In this document: piece by piece, positions 24,556 through 36,404 of the stretch
How the letters are laid out: every line of letters starts with the position of its first letter
How positions within the stretch are numbered: position 1 is the first letter of the stretch
Assembly (NCBI RefSeq): GCF_004798865.1
Contig: NW_025335941.1
Span: 1,501,444 to 1,565,443, forward strand
DNA from: Varanus komodoensis
Lineage: Eukaryota > Chordata > Lepidosauria > Squamata > Varanidae
Reading direction: 5' to 3'
DNA: 64,000 bases
Program-made: the position numbers and the translations under genes
The notes under the pieces: model-generated
Told to the model about the DNA's origin: nothing
Databases searched by the model: none
What the model saw: only the letters and a program-made list of their open reading frames with translations

Positions 24556-24869
24556 AAAAGTGTGGTGAATTTATTTCTTTGTGCTTTGGCTTGTTGCATC
24601 TAATGCAATCCCATGCATGTCTGCCTAGAAGTAAGTCCTGTGGGTTTTACTGCTGCAGAGTGTTTATGTAAGCTGCAGCCAAAAATGTCCCAGAAACTTC
24701 AATTATTGCTGGTTTAAAGCTTGCCTGGGAAGACTGGGACTTCCCAGACTGCATGCTCAGAAATACTCTGTGGAAGAGCTTGGAGACAGTGAAAAGAAAA
24801 TGGATACTTTAGGATTTATTAGTGCATGCATATACCCATCTTTCCTCCAAATTGCTCATGGCAGCACAG

Positions 24870-24985
24870 TAATTCTCCACCTTTCCTTTTACTGTCACAA
24901 CAACATGTTATATAACAAATTACACTGAGAGGGTGACCTGATCAAGGGCACTATGAAAGTTGTGGCTGGAAATGGAATTGCTCCA
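24870..24985 (-). repeat. Possible diverged SINE body
   Basis: TTTTACTGTCACAACAACAT, GAGAGGGTGACCTGATCAAG and GTGGCTGGAAATGG recall the minus-strand body of the tRNA-type SINE seen at 20318-20570. Weak. Confidence 0.3.
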
Positions 24986-25829
24986 CTCCCAGCCAATCAG
25001 GGCAACTTGGAGCTGGATAAGCTTTTGGGGCGCATGAACACATTTGCCACTTGGAGAAATCGTCATGGGTGCCACCACCAACTGGGTGTGCTGCAGATGA
25101 AACTACTATCCTATTGTCCATTTGCCATCCTCATTTCTTAATAATTCTTCTGGTCCCCAAAAGGCATTCATGCACAAAGAAGATGGCAGCAGCTAGAGGT
25201 CCTCACTTAGCTTTGAAGAAATCTCAGTTGCCAGTAAGAAACTTTGTTATTTAAGAAAAAGCAAGAGGAGTAGGGCCCCTTCCTGATTGCCAAGAATGGG
25301 CATGGCCACCATGTTGCCTTCCTTTGCTCTAACCACTGTACCATTTTGGTCCTCTTCAGGTATTCAATTTTTGTTAGCATGGAAGGTGATGTGGATACAT
25401 GCTCTGGTGTCACCTACCCTTCCCCTTGATCCATAATGGCCCCACCCACAGAGGAAAGATCTGCAATGGAGCTGCCATTGCCTTTGGCTGAACATGTTAA
25501 CAGGAGACCACATAATCGGGAATCTGGACGAAGGCCCAACTGCTTGGCATTCTCTCACTGTGTTCAGCTGAAAGCGGTGATGGCACCACTGCAGACCTCA
25601 AGCACCATGAGAAATTGTGCATTGAGGGGCAGAGTGTGTATCCCCGTCGTCCTTCAGGCTAACAAAAAAGGAACACCTATGTCACAGGTGTATGTGCCAG
25701 TTCTGTGAGTGACTGAGGAAAATGGAAGAACAGGGAAGCAAAGAGAAATGTGTGACCCTGCTTCTTCCAGGTCAGACTGTCTGAGCCTTTGTGCTGGAGG
25801 ATTCCTTGTATACCGGTGGTTCATTACTG

Positions 25830-26165
25830 CATAAGAACCCTGCTGGAGCAGACGCAGGGTCCATCCAGCTCAACAGTCCATCCACACAGTGGCCAACCAG
25901 CTGTTCACAGGGTCCCTTAAGCAGGTCATGTGCACAAGATCATCCTCCTGCCCAAGTTTCCCAGCAACTGGTATACATAGGCATGTTGTCTCTGATGCTG
26001 GAGATACCATAAAGCCTCCTGGACTAGTACCTCTTGTTGGTCTCTTACTCCATGAACCCTAACGCTTTGCTCTTATTCCATATCTTCTAAATATGCTCAG
26101 GGGTCTTCAGTGAGGGACTTTGACAAAGGCATTATGGAAGTCCAAGTAAACAGTGTCCGCAAGAT
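25830..26165 (-). mobile_element. CR1-type LINE 3' region
   Basis: CATAAGAACCCTGCTGGAGC, GGTCCATCCAGCTCAACAG, CACAGTGGCCAACCAGCTG, GCAACTGGTATACATAGGCA and CCTGGACTAGTACC are the complement of a CR1 3' end of the type finishing CTGGACTAGATGGGCC...CAGCAGGG...CTTATG. A second CR1-like block (GGGACTTTGACAAAGGCATT, then GGAAGTCCAAGTAAAC) follows at 26112-26155. The element at 36405-36650 is the same family on the other strand. Confidence 0.65.
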
Positions 26166-26183
26166 AAGTACATTGCAGGTGCT

Positions 26184-26390
26184 CTGTTTGTTTGTATCCC
26201 TGCAAGGAACCCTAGGAAGCTTACCCAGTCCTCTTCCTCTTTGTTATATCCACAGAACAATTCTGTGTGCTAGGTTAGCTGGAGCGCGTCAGTGACTCAT
26301 TTTGTGACCAGTGGAGACCAAAATCTGGATCCCCCAAGACCCAAATCCAGCACTAGCCATTATATATCACACCATCCTTTCTGCTGCATT
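26184..26390 (-). repeat. tRNA-derived SINE, copy 2, diverged
   Basis: TCCCTGCAAGGAACCCTAGG, AAGCTTACCCAGTCC and TGTGCTAGGTTAGCTGGAG match the 3' half of the SINE at 49755-50020; the head is badly decayed. Confidence 0.45.
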
Positions 26391-28209
26391 TTCTGACAGA
26401 GAAGTTTGTTCTCCTAGCTCAGTGTTGTTTAATCTAACTAGCACTTATGCAGCAAAGAATGTCTGCTACTTGAACAATTTATCTGGAGATACCAAGGACT
26501 ACACTTGGTTTCCCTCCTATGTGGAGTAGGGGTTCATCTGCTGAACTTCAGCCCTCATGGCCAGGCATGGGTGGTGTTAGGGTAGACTCATTAGGGCTTA
26601 GCCTGACATGTTTCATCTGCAGCCCTGAATTTCTGGAGCCCATTCTGGAGTGCCATCTTGCTGAACATGGACACTTCCTGAAAGACAGATAAAGGGGCCC
26701 TGATGATTTCCACTGAGTTTCCTGGATCTCTGTTGGTCCCTCTGGATTAGCTAGCGTTTTGCCCACAAAAGGGTCAGTGCTGCCCTTCCATGTATCTTTC
26801 TGAGGTCCCCGCCCCCAAATCAAATGAGCTTCTTTCCCTTGTCAGTAAAACTTTTTATAGAAAGAGTGTCTTTAGAAACAGGGCCCATACAAGCAGGCTT
26901 TAGAACAGACGGAAACTGGCACATACAAATATCAGTGTTTTGCTTGGGCTTGACTCTGGATCTTTTTGGTATCTAGCACTGCTTCTGTGCCAACCATGCC
27001 TCAGAATGTCCCAGTCACTCAGAGCAATGCAGATAATGCTTTCACGCATTACATTTTCTTCATTCATGCAATTCTTAACTAGCTAAACATCAGAACTGTG
27101 ACCCAGGGAGGTGGTGCGGTCTTTCATTTTCCCATTTCCTTTGAACCGTGCAAATTTAAGCCATTTGCACCAAACATATGCAATCCTAGGAAGCAGGCAG
27201 GAATGTCATCTAAATCAGAGATGGAGACAGGGTTTTTCATAGTCCGAGTACTGAAGTCCTCTGACCGAAGTCCTCTGACTTCAGTGCTGAACTCCTGCCC
27301 TACCCCTGCCACTCGGGCAGAAAGAATCCTGCCAACCTCTGTGCCCTGGAGTCACACCTGCTTCTTGGAAGCTCAGAAAGCCTTGGGGTTTCCTGCCTCA
27401 CGTCATGCACTGGATGCTTGTAAGCCTCCTGGTTCAGGACTTCTGAGCCTCTGCCATCAGAGTAATTGGATTGCACCCTAGGGGAAAGCAATGTGTAGGA
27501 CTTTATTCTGCCTAAACATGCAAAGAATTGTACCTTAAACTAGCATAGTGAGTGGTGATGAAAGTTCGAGAATACCTGGAAGGCTGCAGATTGCTCATTT
27601 CTGCTCTAAATAAATAGATGTATAAATGGAAGAGCAGACAGCCAGGTCCAAAGAACAATCCAAAGCAAAAGGAAGCAAGATAAGGAGATTCCATGCAAAG
27701 TTACCCTTTGCCCGAATTTCTGTATGTGAAATATGAAGGAGAGGGGAAGAAGTGGTGACTCAAGCACAGATTTAGCTTGGCCAGATCTTGCATTTCCACA
27801 AAGAAACCATGGATTAGGGTTAATTATAGGAGATCTGATATGCTTCCTTTGGCATTTTAGGGTTTAGAAGGGAAAACAATGTGTAATGCTAAAAATAAAA
27901 ATAAAAATGAATGACTTCCTTTTTCCCTATTTTGTCAGTACTGTGCATTTTAGGATAATTTTCTTGAGGCTTCTTCAACTGTTTTCATGTGACTTAATTC
28001 CCTGCTGAGTCTCTCTCAAAGGGAGCATCTACTTCTTGTTAATGCAGAAGAGAAGCATTCGTAATGCAAATGAATATTCTGGCCAATGCAGGTTTACATT
28101 TCCATTACAAACAGAATTAAGAAGGGCATTGCCTCTTGGGGAGGAACACCTCTTTGGTTCTGTGAAAGTACCCCTATAAAATAGATTTTTAAGGTCTTTT
28201 AACACAAGT

Positions 28210-28318
28210 GGGAACGTTGTTCTCCAGATGTTGTTGGACCACCATCCTAATAATCTGAACTTCTTCCATACCTGTTGATACTAATGGAGGCTGCAGTCTG
28301 ACAACACCAGAAATCACT
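28210..28318 (+). repeat. Foldback repeat family 1, copy 4
   Basis: TTCTCCAGATGTTGTTGGAC opens the left arm and GGCTGCAGTCTGACAACACC closes the right arm. CTCCAGATGTTGTTGGAC is close to what I take as the family consensus. Confidence 0.55.
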
Positions 28319-28549
28319 GCTTCTCCTTTCTGATCTTATACCATATCTTTGCTTTCCTGTGTCCTAAACTTAATCTGATCCACAGTGAAACCCTGCCTTG
28401 GTTTAATCCTGGAACTCTGTACCTTCTATTCACCATTGAAAATGCTTTTGTACTCCTGTTTTCATGGCAAGCTTTATTGCCTGAATCTCTTCACCCTGTG
28501 CCTTTTACATATTACATCTTTACCAGTTCGTTCATTCATTCTCTTTTCT

Positions 28550-28665
28550 GTACCATCCAATAGCCAAGGCTCTCTTGGTAGTTCTAAAACCCAAAGTAGA
28601 ACATAATATAAACATAATATAAACTCTCTAACACACACAAATTTAAAGCAGTTAAAAACAATTAC
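28550..28665 (-). repeat. L2 3' tail fragment
   Basis: AATAGCCAAGGCTCTCTTGG, TAGTTCTAAAACCC and TTAAAGCAGTTAAAAACAAT are the minus-strand L2 end. It directly abuts the 5' break of the young + strand L2 at 28666, so that element probably landed here. Confidence 0.5.
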
Positions 28666-30587
28666 ATCCCGTCCGGTGGAGCTTTTTTGGGTGGTACAAG
28701 GGCTGGTTCATCCTGGCCCTAAGAAAGATCCGGTACCACCCTCACAGGCCCACTGTAATGACTTTGCCAAGCATTTTAGGGAGAAAATCACTCAGATTTG
28801 TCATGAGCTGGACTCCCCTAGTGACTCAGAGGCTTCCGGGGAGATACCAATGTCGCTGTCTGGTCCAAAATTGATGGATGACTTTCAGTTACTGCGGCCT
28901 GATGATGTGGACAAGGTGCTTGGACGAGTACATCCCACCAGTTGCCTATTGGATCCTTGCCCATCTCGGTTAATTAACAATGCCAAGCACAGTACAGGGA
29001 CAAGGATCTTGCAAGCGGTTAACGCCTCTCTGAGGGATGGCCGGGTACCTGCCCCTCTAAAGGAGGCAGTAGTCCAACCGGTCCTGAAGAAGGCGTCACT
29101 GGATCCAGAGATGGCCACTAACTATAGACCAGTGGCCAACATCCCTTTTTTGGGCAAGGTGCTGGAATGGGTGGTGGCGGGACAACTCCAAGCACTCTTG
29201 GATGAAACTGATTATCTGGACCCATTTCAGTCCGGCTTCAGACCCGGGTACGGTACTGAATCTGCCTTGGTCGCCCTGTACGATGACCTGTGCAGGGAGA
29301 AAGACAAGGGGAGTGTGTCGCTGTTGGTTCTCCTGGACCTCTCAGTGGCTTTCGATAACATCGACCATGGTATCCTTCTGGATAGGCTTGCGGGATTGGG
29401 GGTCGGAGGCACTGCTTTGCAGTGGTTCCGCTCCTATCTCAATGGCCGATTCCAAAAGGTGACGCTGGGGGACTATGGCTCTGTGCCATGGCAGCTATGC
29501 CATGGAGTACTGCAGGGATCCATTTTGTCCCCTTTGCTATTAACATCTACATGAAACCGCTGGGAGAGGTCATTAGGAGGTATGGGCTGTGGAATCATCA
29601 GTATGCTGATGATACCCAGCTCTACCTCTCGTTTTCTACCAGTCCAGGTGAGGCAGTGGCTGTACTGAACCGATGCCTGGCCGAGGTAATGGGCTGGATG
29701 AGGGCCAATAAACTGAAGATCAATCCAGACAAGACGGAGGTCCTGTTGGTTGTTGGATCGGGCTTCGGGGAAGGGGACCTTGACCTAGTCCTGAATGGGG
29801 TTGCATTCCCTCTTAGGGACAAGGTCCGCAGCTTGGGAGTGCTCTTCGACCCAGAGCTTTCACTGGAAGCTCAGGTGACAGCAGTGGCGAGGAGCGCTTT
29901 CTTTCAGCTTTGGCTGATCCATCAGCTGCATCCCTACCTGGAGAACGACTGCCTGGCAACAGTGACATACACGTTGGTGACTCCCCAACTTGACTTCTGT
30001 AACGCGCTCTACGTGGGGCTGCCCTTGAAGATGGTCCGGATACTTCAATTGGTTCAAAATAGAGCTGCCAGGCTGCTGACGGGGACTGGGCGTTATGTTC
30101 ACATGACTCCAGTCCTCCGTCAGCTTCACTGGCTCCCTATTGAAGTCCGGGCCCAATTCAAGGTGTTGGTGATGACCTATAAAGCCCTAAACGGCTTGGG
30201 TCCTGGTTACCTGAAGGAGCGCTTACGTCCATATATGCCCGCCCGCCCCTTGAGATCAGCGGGAGAGGTCCTTCTCCGGGAACCCTCCGTGAAGGATATT
30301 AGGAGGGTAAGTACTTGGAGGAGGGCTTTCTCTGCGGTGGCGCCCAATCTATGGAATGCGCTCTCCAGCGAGGTCTGCCTGGCGCCGTCGCTATTTGTTT
30401 TTCGGTGCCAGGCAAAGACCTTTTTATTTAAACATCATTTTAATTGCTAATATTATTTATTTATTTTACTTCTTTGGCCAGGACGTCTCCAATTATATTG
30501 TTTTTATATTGTTATTATTTATTGTTGTGAGCCGCCCCGAGGCTTCGGTGAATGGGGCGGCATAGAAGCTTTCTAAATAAATAAATC
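28666..30587 (+). mobile_element. L2-clade LINE, 5'-truncated, reverse transcriptase nearly open
   Basis: The copy starts inside ORF2 between the endonuclease and RT (VELFWVVQGLVHPGP) and runs to a TAAATAAATAAAT end. An open frame at 28676-29554 carries the RT entry NYRPVANIPFLGKVLE, FQSGFRPGYGTESAL, the first catalytic motif LLDLSVAFDNIDH and GVLQGSILSP. A second frame continues to 30450 with HQYADDTQLYL (catalytic YADD at 29602-29613), LKINPDKTEVLLV and the C-terminal QLHWLPIEVRAQFKVLVMTY and FSAVAPNLWNALSSE parts. One frame change near 29525-29550 divides them; otherwise the region is open. The 3' untranslated part GTGAGCCGCCCCGAGGCTTC matches the tail at 57172-57312. It is dead because the 5' half is missing, but young: CpGs are well kept. 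Confidence 0.92.
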
Positions 30588-30969
30588 TCAGAACTGGATG
30601 AGACAGCTGGCATTAAAAGCCCCATCCTATACCTACTGCATCTTAATCTGGCTGTAACATAAACTGAATGTACCAGTTTCGTGCCATTTTGTGTTCATGG
30701 AAGTGAGTTGTAATGTTGCTTCTAATGTCTTAAATGTGGATTTAATGTCTTCTGAAATGGCAAGAAAGGCAGGCACCAGGAGCAGGTGCAAATAGGGACT
30801 GATTGCATAGAATACCCAAGAGATACTAATATTGAGCCCCTTGTCCAAATGTGGACCATACAGGAGGAAGTTTTCAGCACTCTTGGAATAACTAGAGGAC
30901 TTGCCGAGTAACGAACAATCTTTTGAAAGCAATTTAAAGTATGTGGATGCAGGTGCAAGCAAGCCTGCT

Positions 30970-31035
30970 GAGGGACAGCACGCTCATTGGCTATGGAATG
31001 CTTGCTGAGTATTGGAGGGGCTTTGGGATGAATCA
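30970..31035 (+). repeat. Dispersed repeat, copy B
   Basis: This is the partner of the stretch at 931-996, sharing GCTCANTGGCTATGGAAT and the following GAGTATTGGAGGGG-like run. No inverted or A-rich ends are visible that would show how it spread. Confidence 0.4.
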
Positions 31036-31640
31036 AACAGATTGGCCAAGAAGATGGTATGGCCGACTGGCATCTTGGAAAGGAGTATTCCACAGTGTAA
31101 TGTTCTGTTGCAGGGCCCACTTAGGTTAAGCATATGAGAAAGAATATGTCTTTTCCTTGGCACTGAAGACAAAACTGGTTCCCATCATCTAGACTGAAAG
31201 GAAGATGCTTCCAGAACAGATAGATACTGTGGGTGCACCTAATTTGAACAAACCAGGGTACAGTTTGAACTATGGATTGTAAACTCAGCCATGGGTTGTG
31301 TTGTGTGGATCCAGCCATACTAATACACCATGGGTTTATTAAGGCTGAACAACCTATGAATCTTGTGTTCTCAGTTCAACAACAACCCATATTCAACTCA
31401 TATGCTATTTTGTCATGTTGCGAGAATCCAGCCACTGTGCATGTTCCCACATTTCTTGAACTCACACAGCAAGGAAAGTTGATCACGACCAATCTTTCCT
31501 AGGTTCCACACTTGATATCCTCAAGAATTTGAGTTTGTTTGGAAAGAACATCTTATTCAGTTGTGACATATTTACTTACTGTTTTCTGAAAAACTCCAGA
31601 GTAGTTGAGAACAATGTTCTTTCTTCCTTTAACATGTCAG

Positions 31641-31727
31641 CTCTTCTAGAGAAGCCTCTTAGTAAAAGGAGGGACAGTGAAGCTGTACAGAAGGCCAAGA
31701 TACTTTATTCTTCATGTTTGAATGAAA
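31641..31727 (+). CDS. PHEX: PHEX exon 4
   Basis: This 87-base exon follows a 31-kb intron. It encodes [20 protein letters not shown] and then LYSSCLNE, against human [20 protein letters not shown] and LYSSCMNE. The YxSC cysteine is an M13 disulphide residue. The acceptor is AACATGTCAG. The donor is the strong GTAAGT after a single A, leaving a split codon. The split codon joined from exon 3 gives alanine where human has glutamate, so the residue at the exon junction differs but the phase does not. Confidence 0.96.
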
Positions 31728-32207
31728 GTAAGTTATACTTTTTTATTTTCAGTGTTGTGAACTGGCATCTGGATGTACGGTCAATGTTTTTTTTTTCCTA
31801 TTCTTTTATAGCAGTAGGAAATTAAGCAGTCCTGAAATTAATCTTTGTTTCATGCATGTCAAAGTATGAAAAATATTGGCAAGCATACATATTTGGAGCT
31901 ATTGCCATTATTATTCTGTTAGATTATGTCAGTGTGAAATAATTGGTTCTTTTCTAATGCAATCTTCTACTTAGGTTGCAAGCCTTTGGGCATTTGCCTT
32001 AAAATTAGCCCCACTGAACACAATGGGTCTTACTTCTGAGTTACTTATTCATGATGTCTTACCCTTCATATATGTGCAGTGAGCATTTCTTCTGATAGTG
32101 TATACGCCTTGGGGGTGTGATGGGTTACTATGAAAATAAATCTTTAACTATATTCCTATCTATTCAATTTATTATCTTGTAATAACTTGCTTCTCCCATG
32201 TCAACAG
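31728..32207 (+). other. PHEX: PHEX intron 4 (480 bp)
   Basis: Compact intron. Its acceptor region ends CTTGCTTCTCCCATGTCAACAG. It holds one trace of foldback family 2 (31975-32050: GTTGCAAGCCTTTGGGCATT, CCACTGAACACAATGGGTCT, TACTTCTGAGTTACTTA). Nothing else is recognised. Confidence 0.85.
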
Positions 32208-32434
32208 ATAAAATAGAGAAGACCGATGCAAAACCACTTTTGAACATGCTAAAACATTCTCCATTCCGCTGGCCTGTGATGGAATCAAACCTTGGGCCTG
32301 AAGGACTGTGGTCAGAAAGGAAGTTCAGCATGCTCCAGACCTTGGCCACTCTTCGTGGCCAATATAGCAGTTCTGTTTTCATCCGAATGTATGTGGCTTC
32401 TGATGATAAGCTCTCTAATGAGCACATCATAAAG
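32208..32434 (+). CDS. PHEX: PHEX exon 5
   Basis: This is the longest exon in the window, at 227 bases. It completes a split AAT codon and encodes [40 protein letters not shown] and the [20 protein letters not shown] stretch, ending SNEHIIK. It corresponds to human residues 146-221 and is close throughout, with mainly conservative changes. The stretch belongs to the helical outer lobe that covers the M13 catalytic chamber. Acceptor TCAACAG and donor AAG/GTATGC are both canonical. Confidence 0.97.
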
Positions 32435-33561
32435 GTATGCTCAAGGAAGCTGTGAAAGTAGTTTAATGTTGTTATTGCTCACTAGAAACACCAACACTTA
32501 AGCCATCATACGCCTGAAGATGTGACTATGATGTGGGTCAGATGCATCTGCCTCACTGGAGATGGGTTTTAAACTCTAGACCAGGCATCTAAATGATTAT
32601 GATTTAATTTAACATCAAATGGGATGTTTGTATGTAGCTGAAATAATGCTTTCCTTCCCTATCCTTTCAAGGAAGCAATTCGAGAATATCTAACTCATAA
32701 TTAGCCACCCTCCAGCTAATTTTGTTGATAGTGGTAAAGGGCTGATAGTTCCTATGTTCAAAACATTACCATGGAATCTGGTTATTAGTATGTAAATATG
32801 CAAATTACTGAACATCAGGGCAATATATGTAACTATATTCCTTAGGGCACTCTAAACTCATTTCCAATTTAATTTACAGCAATCTGATTTACAGAAAGTG
32901 CATGACAATATTCTGCTCAGTTACTGAAGGATCAAATGATTCCCAGAAGTGCAATGAAACATTTACATCTTGGGGTGGTGGGGGTGGTGAGGAGTTTTAT
33001 TTGGAAAAGTCTGAAACTATTCAGTGGTCCACCTAACTTGATTTTCTCAGGAAACTACAATGTTTAGATGTAAGCTTAATTTGCTGTCCAAAGGATGATT
33101 TTAAACCATGTTTTAATTCCTAGGTTCTGGTAAATACTATGTTAGAATTTTTTTAGTGCATCTTCTCTTTTTCTTGTTTTGGATCCAGACTTAATACTTA
33201 TAATATACTCACCGAAATCAATGGACTTAGGACAGCATACTTGTTCCATTGATTTCAGTAGGTGTACGCTAAGCATAACCAAGGGCTGACTGGAGCATGC
33301 TGAGAGTTGTATGGTTTTTTTCCCCTGCCTAATCATGTATAGGATTATTGTTTACATCTACGTCCAGTCTCTAATGTTTCAGTACTGCATTGGAGACTCC
33401 AGAACCCTGTACATCAAGTACTCAGTATTCAGAAATACTGACACTGAGTTCAGGAGGACATTTTTGCAGGAAAGCGTGTATGGGATTGCAATCCAAGTAG
33501 AGTTGTGGGAAAATAATTGACATTAATTCTTGGTGTTTTATTATGTACATACTTTTAATAG
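32435..33561 (+). other. PHEX: PHEX intron 5 (1.1 kb)
   Basis: Apart from a foldback element at 33207-33263 I see no gene or repeat. A GGTGGTGGGGGTGGTGAGGAG run lies near 32975. Confidence 0.85.
33207..33263. repeat. Foldback repeat family 2, short palindrome
   Basis: ACTCACCGAAATCAATGGA at 33207-33225 pairs with TCCATTGATTTCAGTAGGT at 33245-33263 at 16 of 19 positions, with a 19-base spacer. GAAATCAATGGACTTA is typical of this family. Confidence 0.65.
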
Positions 33562-33630
33562 CTAGATCAAGCATCTCTGTCTCTGTCAGCACGGGAAGAC
33601 TACCTAGAGAACACTACAGAAGCAAAATCT
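33562..33630 (+). CDS. PHEX: PHEX exon 6
   Basis: This 69-base exon is in phase 0 at both ends. It encodes LDQASLSLSAREDYLENTTE and AKS, against human [20 protein letters not shown] and AKS. The N-glycosylation sequon is kept (NTT for NST). The LxQ(A/S)xLxLxxR(E/D)YxL pattern is typical of M13 peptidases at this point. The acceptor is TTTTAATAG and the donor the strong GTGAGT. Confidence 0.95.
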
Positions 33631-34954
33631 GTGAGTATATTTCACTTAGGGCTAGTCCTGTTGCGATGCCATGAGCCCCTAAGCTCAGAGGATTTCATGG
33701 GAGGTTCAAAAATCTGATCCCCAGCTCCAAGATCAGAGTTTCTGCTGTCTCTGACCTTGGATCTCTGAATGAGAAAACTCCCATGAACCCTTTGAGAGTG
33801 TCTAGGGACCACGGGATTAAACTACCCACGTAGAAAGCATTTTCCTCATTTAGGATTTCTTCCTCAGTGCTACGATATTGACCAATGACTTGTTTACTTA
33901 TGAGATTCCTGGCCAAAGTTTGGAACCTCCTGATCCACCCTTGTAGTGAAAGCTTTCCAGTATTGACTCATGAGTAGAGAGCCTTCAGCTTAGGAACCAA
34001 ATCAAGTGCTTCATACGCATTCCCTTCAGTCTTTCCTTAAAAGACTGAGCGGTTTCTCCTAAGGTTTAGTTACTGGCAGGAAGAGGGTGAATCTAAAATA
34101 TACAGGCATTGTTTGCATTTTGTGTCTTGCCTTTGTCCTTACCTATCACTGAATTTTTTTCCTTGAAAGTGTCTCTGAAATGAAATCTGCCCCTTGGATT
34201 GATTGAGGTTCTGCGTTCCTGACCTAGTCACCATTATATTTTATACCTCATATTTTTGTTAAAAATAGTACTATTTCACCCTTGTCCACCACCCACAACC
34301 CACTCATGTATGTTTAATGTAAACTGTGCTAGTGTGAATGAGGTTGCACATGCATAAGTGAACTGTATAATGTTAATGTACTGTGTTTCCCTGGAAAACA
34401 CATCAGGCAGGTGTATGTGATTAGTGCTGTGCTAGAGTTCACTGACAGTGGTGAAATGTAACTTAGGTTAGTCCTAGTATTAGGAATTATTTCCTGATAG
34501 AAATTCAGGAAAACAGTACAGGAATGCACTAAACAAACTTATCTGTTCCCATCAGACATGCCTCGTTTGGCTTTAATCACAACTATATTGAGCTGGATGG
34601 GGACAAGGAATTCCATGCAACTGCCTAAGGTAGTTGCAGAGGGTAGATGAGTCCTCATTCCCACTGCCTGATAGGAGGAATATATAGGAGGAATAGGGAT
34701 TTAAATATATGTTGTGGATAGTCCACATTACCTAATATGGAGCAGAGTTAGAAGAGTATATGCCATTTATGGGCCATTTATTTGATATGTACCCCACCTT
34801 TCTACCAATAACGTGGTGGAAGTGGCTTACAATCATAGAAAAAACTTGATTAAAACAAAACAACCCAGATACATTAAATCACAATTAAATTCCTCTTAAA
34901 CTGTTCAGTACAGAATAGCTCTAACAATGCTTGTATTCTTCTTGTGCGATACAG
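33631..34954 (+). other. PHEX: PHEX intron 6 (1.3 kb)
   Basis: The 3' part contains an L2-type tail on the minus strand (34782-34897). The remainder, 33631-34780, shows no gene or recognised repeat. Confidence 0.85.
34782..34897 (-). repeat. L2-type 3' tail fragment
   Basis: TTTATTTGATATGTACCCCA, CCTTTCTACCAATAACGTGG, AAGTGGCTTACAATCATAGA and TAAATCACAATTAAATTCC read in the usual minus-strand tail order. It ends only about 58 bases before PHEX exon 7. Confidence 0.6.
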
Positions 34955-35071
34955 TACAGAGACACCCTGTTCCAGTTCATGGTTGACACAGCTGTGCTTT
35001 TGGGTGCCAATGCTTCACGTGCAGAGTTGGACATGAAGTCTGTACTTAAGCTGGAAGTCAAAATAGCTGAG
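34955..35071 (+). CDS. PHEX: PHEX exon 7
   Basis: This 117-base phase-0 exon encodes [36 protein letters not shown] and IAE, matching human residues 245-283. The sequon at the end of VLLGAN is kept (NAS for NSS). The acceptor is GCGATACAG. The donor is GAG/GTTGGT, which departs from the consensus at +3 (T) and +4 (G). Exon 8 has the same unusual hexamer at its donor, so both small exons depend on similar weak 5' splice sites. Confidence 0.96.
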
Positions 35072-36404
35072 GTTGGTGCTCCTCTAACTATGGAATTTCA
35101 GCTGGATTTGTGGCAATTGGTGCTTCTGAAGGAATGGGCATGGCTTTGCTTTTAAAACATAACTGTATAGCATTGTTTCTCTCCAGAGTCCTGGTGCAAT
35201 GGCACATGCCAGTAGGCATTCTTAACTGGCTGGCTGCTGTTTAATGGCACTTGTGCTTCTGCTGTTCCCTCTCCTTTCTTCTTGGGGAGAAAATATGAAA
35301 TTTCATGCTTCTCCTGAATCTCCTTGTCTCCTGACAAGAGATTATGAACCACTTGTGAACTTTGTTAAATTTTGTGAGGTAAACTCCCCACTTGTCTTGG
35401 TTTTCTCTGGCTCTGCTTTCATTGTTTATATGCACGGGTTACCTTTAATCAAATGTTTTATTTTAGTTTTTTCTTTGCGCCTTTGTATTATGTTGTTGAC
35501 AGCATTGTGGTATGGTGAGTTTTTGAAACTGAAAGTTAAAGTGAACATAGCTTTAAAGAAATATAGCCTAGCCTACATTCAAGAACTTCAGGGACTCTCG
35601 CCTCAGGGACATAGTACAATGTCAGGGACAGTGCAGTCCTCATGAAATTTCCTTGTAGGAATCTTCCTATTGATTCCTGATCCAGGGCAAAGAACTGGAA
35701 CAGAACTCCAATGCTAGCATTTAATGCAAACTTTAGAACCACCATAAAGACTTTAGTAAAGAGTATCAGCTAGTCCATGATTTGGAATATATACCTCAGA
35801 ATATAATGGCATTTCTTGTCTTGTATCAGGCTCACTAGAAATATTCTTGTAACCCATTAGAATATATATGTATATATGTTGCTTCGGCAATACGGCAGCA
35901 CCTATGACAAACAGTCACTTTGGTCTGAGCAATTTTAGTCTGCAGCAAGCATCCATTATATTACCAATAGAACACACCATCACTGTAATCGACATATGCC
36001 AGTTCTTATTAACAGATGCGGTGACTTGGCACTCACAAACAAGATGCTTCAAGGAATGGAGGGCTGCCAGAGGGAACTGACACATCACTCTATTTCTGTT
36101 TTGAGTCATGTGCTCATTCACAACTATTCTGTCCTATCTTGATGTAAATATACATTTGCAGTGTTTAAAATGCATTTCCTACAAAATGCATGCATTTTAT
36201 CCATATTCACTTTCTATAAATTTTATCCTGAAATATTTTCCCTCTAGCACAGGTTAAAACCCCGATAAGCATTACTATATGCATGTTTGTACTTTATTTG
36301 TCCAAGAGATGTACTGCAGAATAGTTTGAAGTAGCACAAAATGCAAAAGATAATCCTGTTATATTTCATATATTTATCTGGGAAGAGCAAAGTGGATTGA
36401 AGTG

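Larger units (their letters stand above)
626..31640 (+). other. PHEX: PHEX intron 3 (about 31 kb)
   Basis: This intron holds almost half the window and most of its mobile elements, each listed separately. Between them I see no gene or known element in about 1000-4070 (apart from a short ACAT repeat), 4256-6154, 6246-7660, 8400-11270, 12575-13315, 13450-15240, 16135-17200, 20580-22150, 26390-28210 and 31040-31640. These stretches hold only short chance reading frames and diverged single-copy-looking DNA. Some stretches with a GTGCAATCCTATG-like core (for example near 5932, 10030 and 13030) look like remnants of a foldback family described below. Confidence 0.85.
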
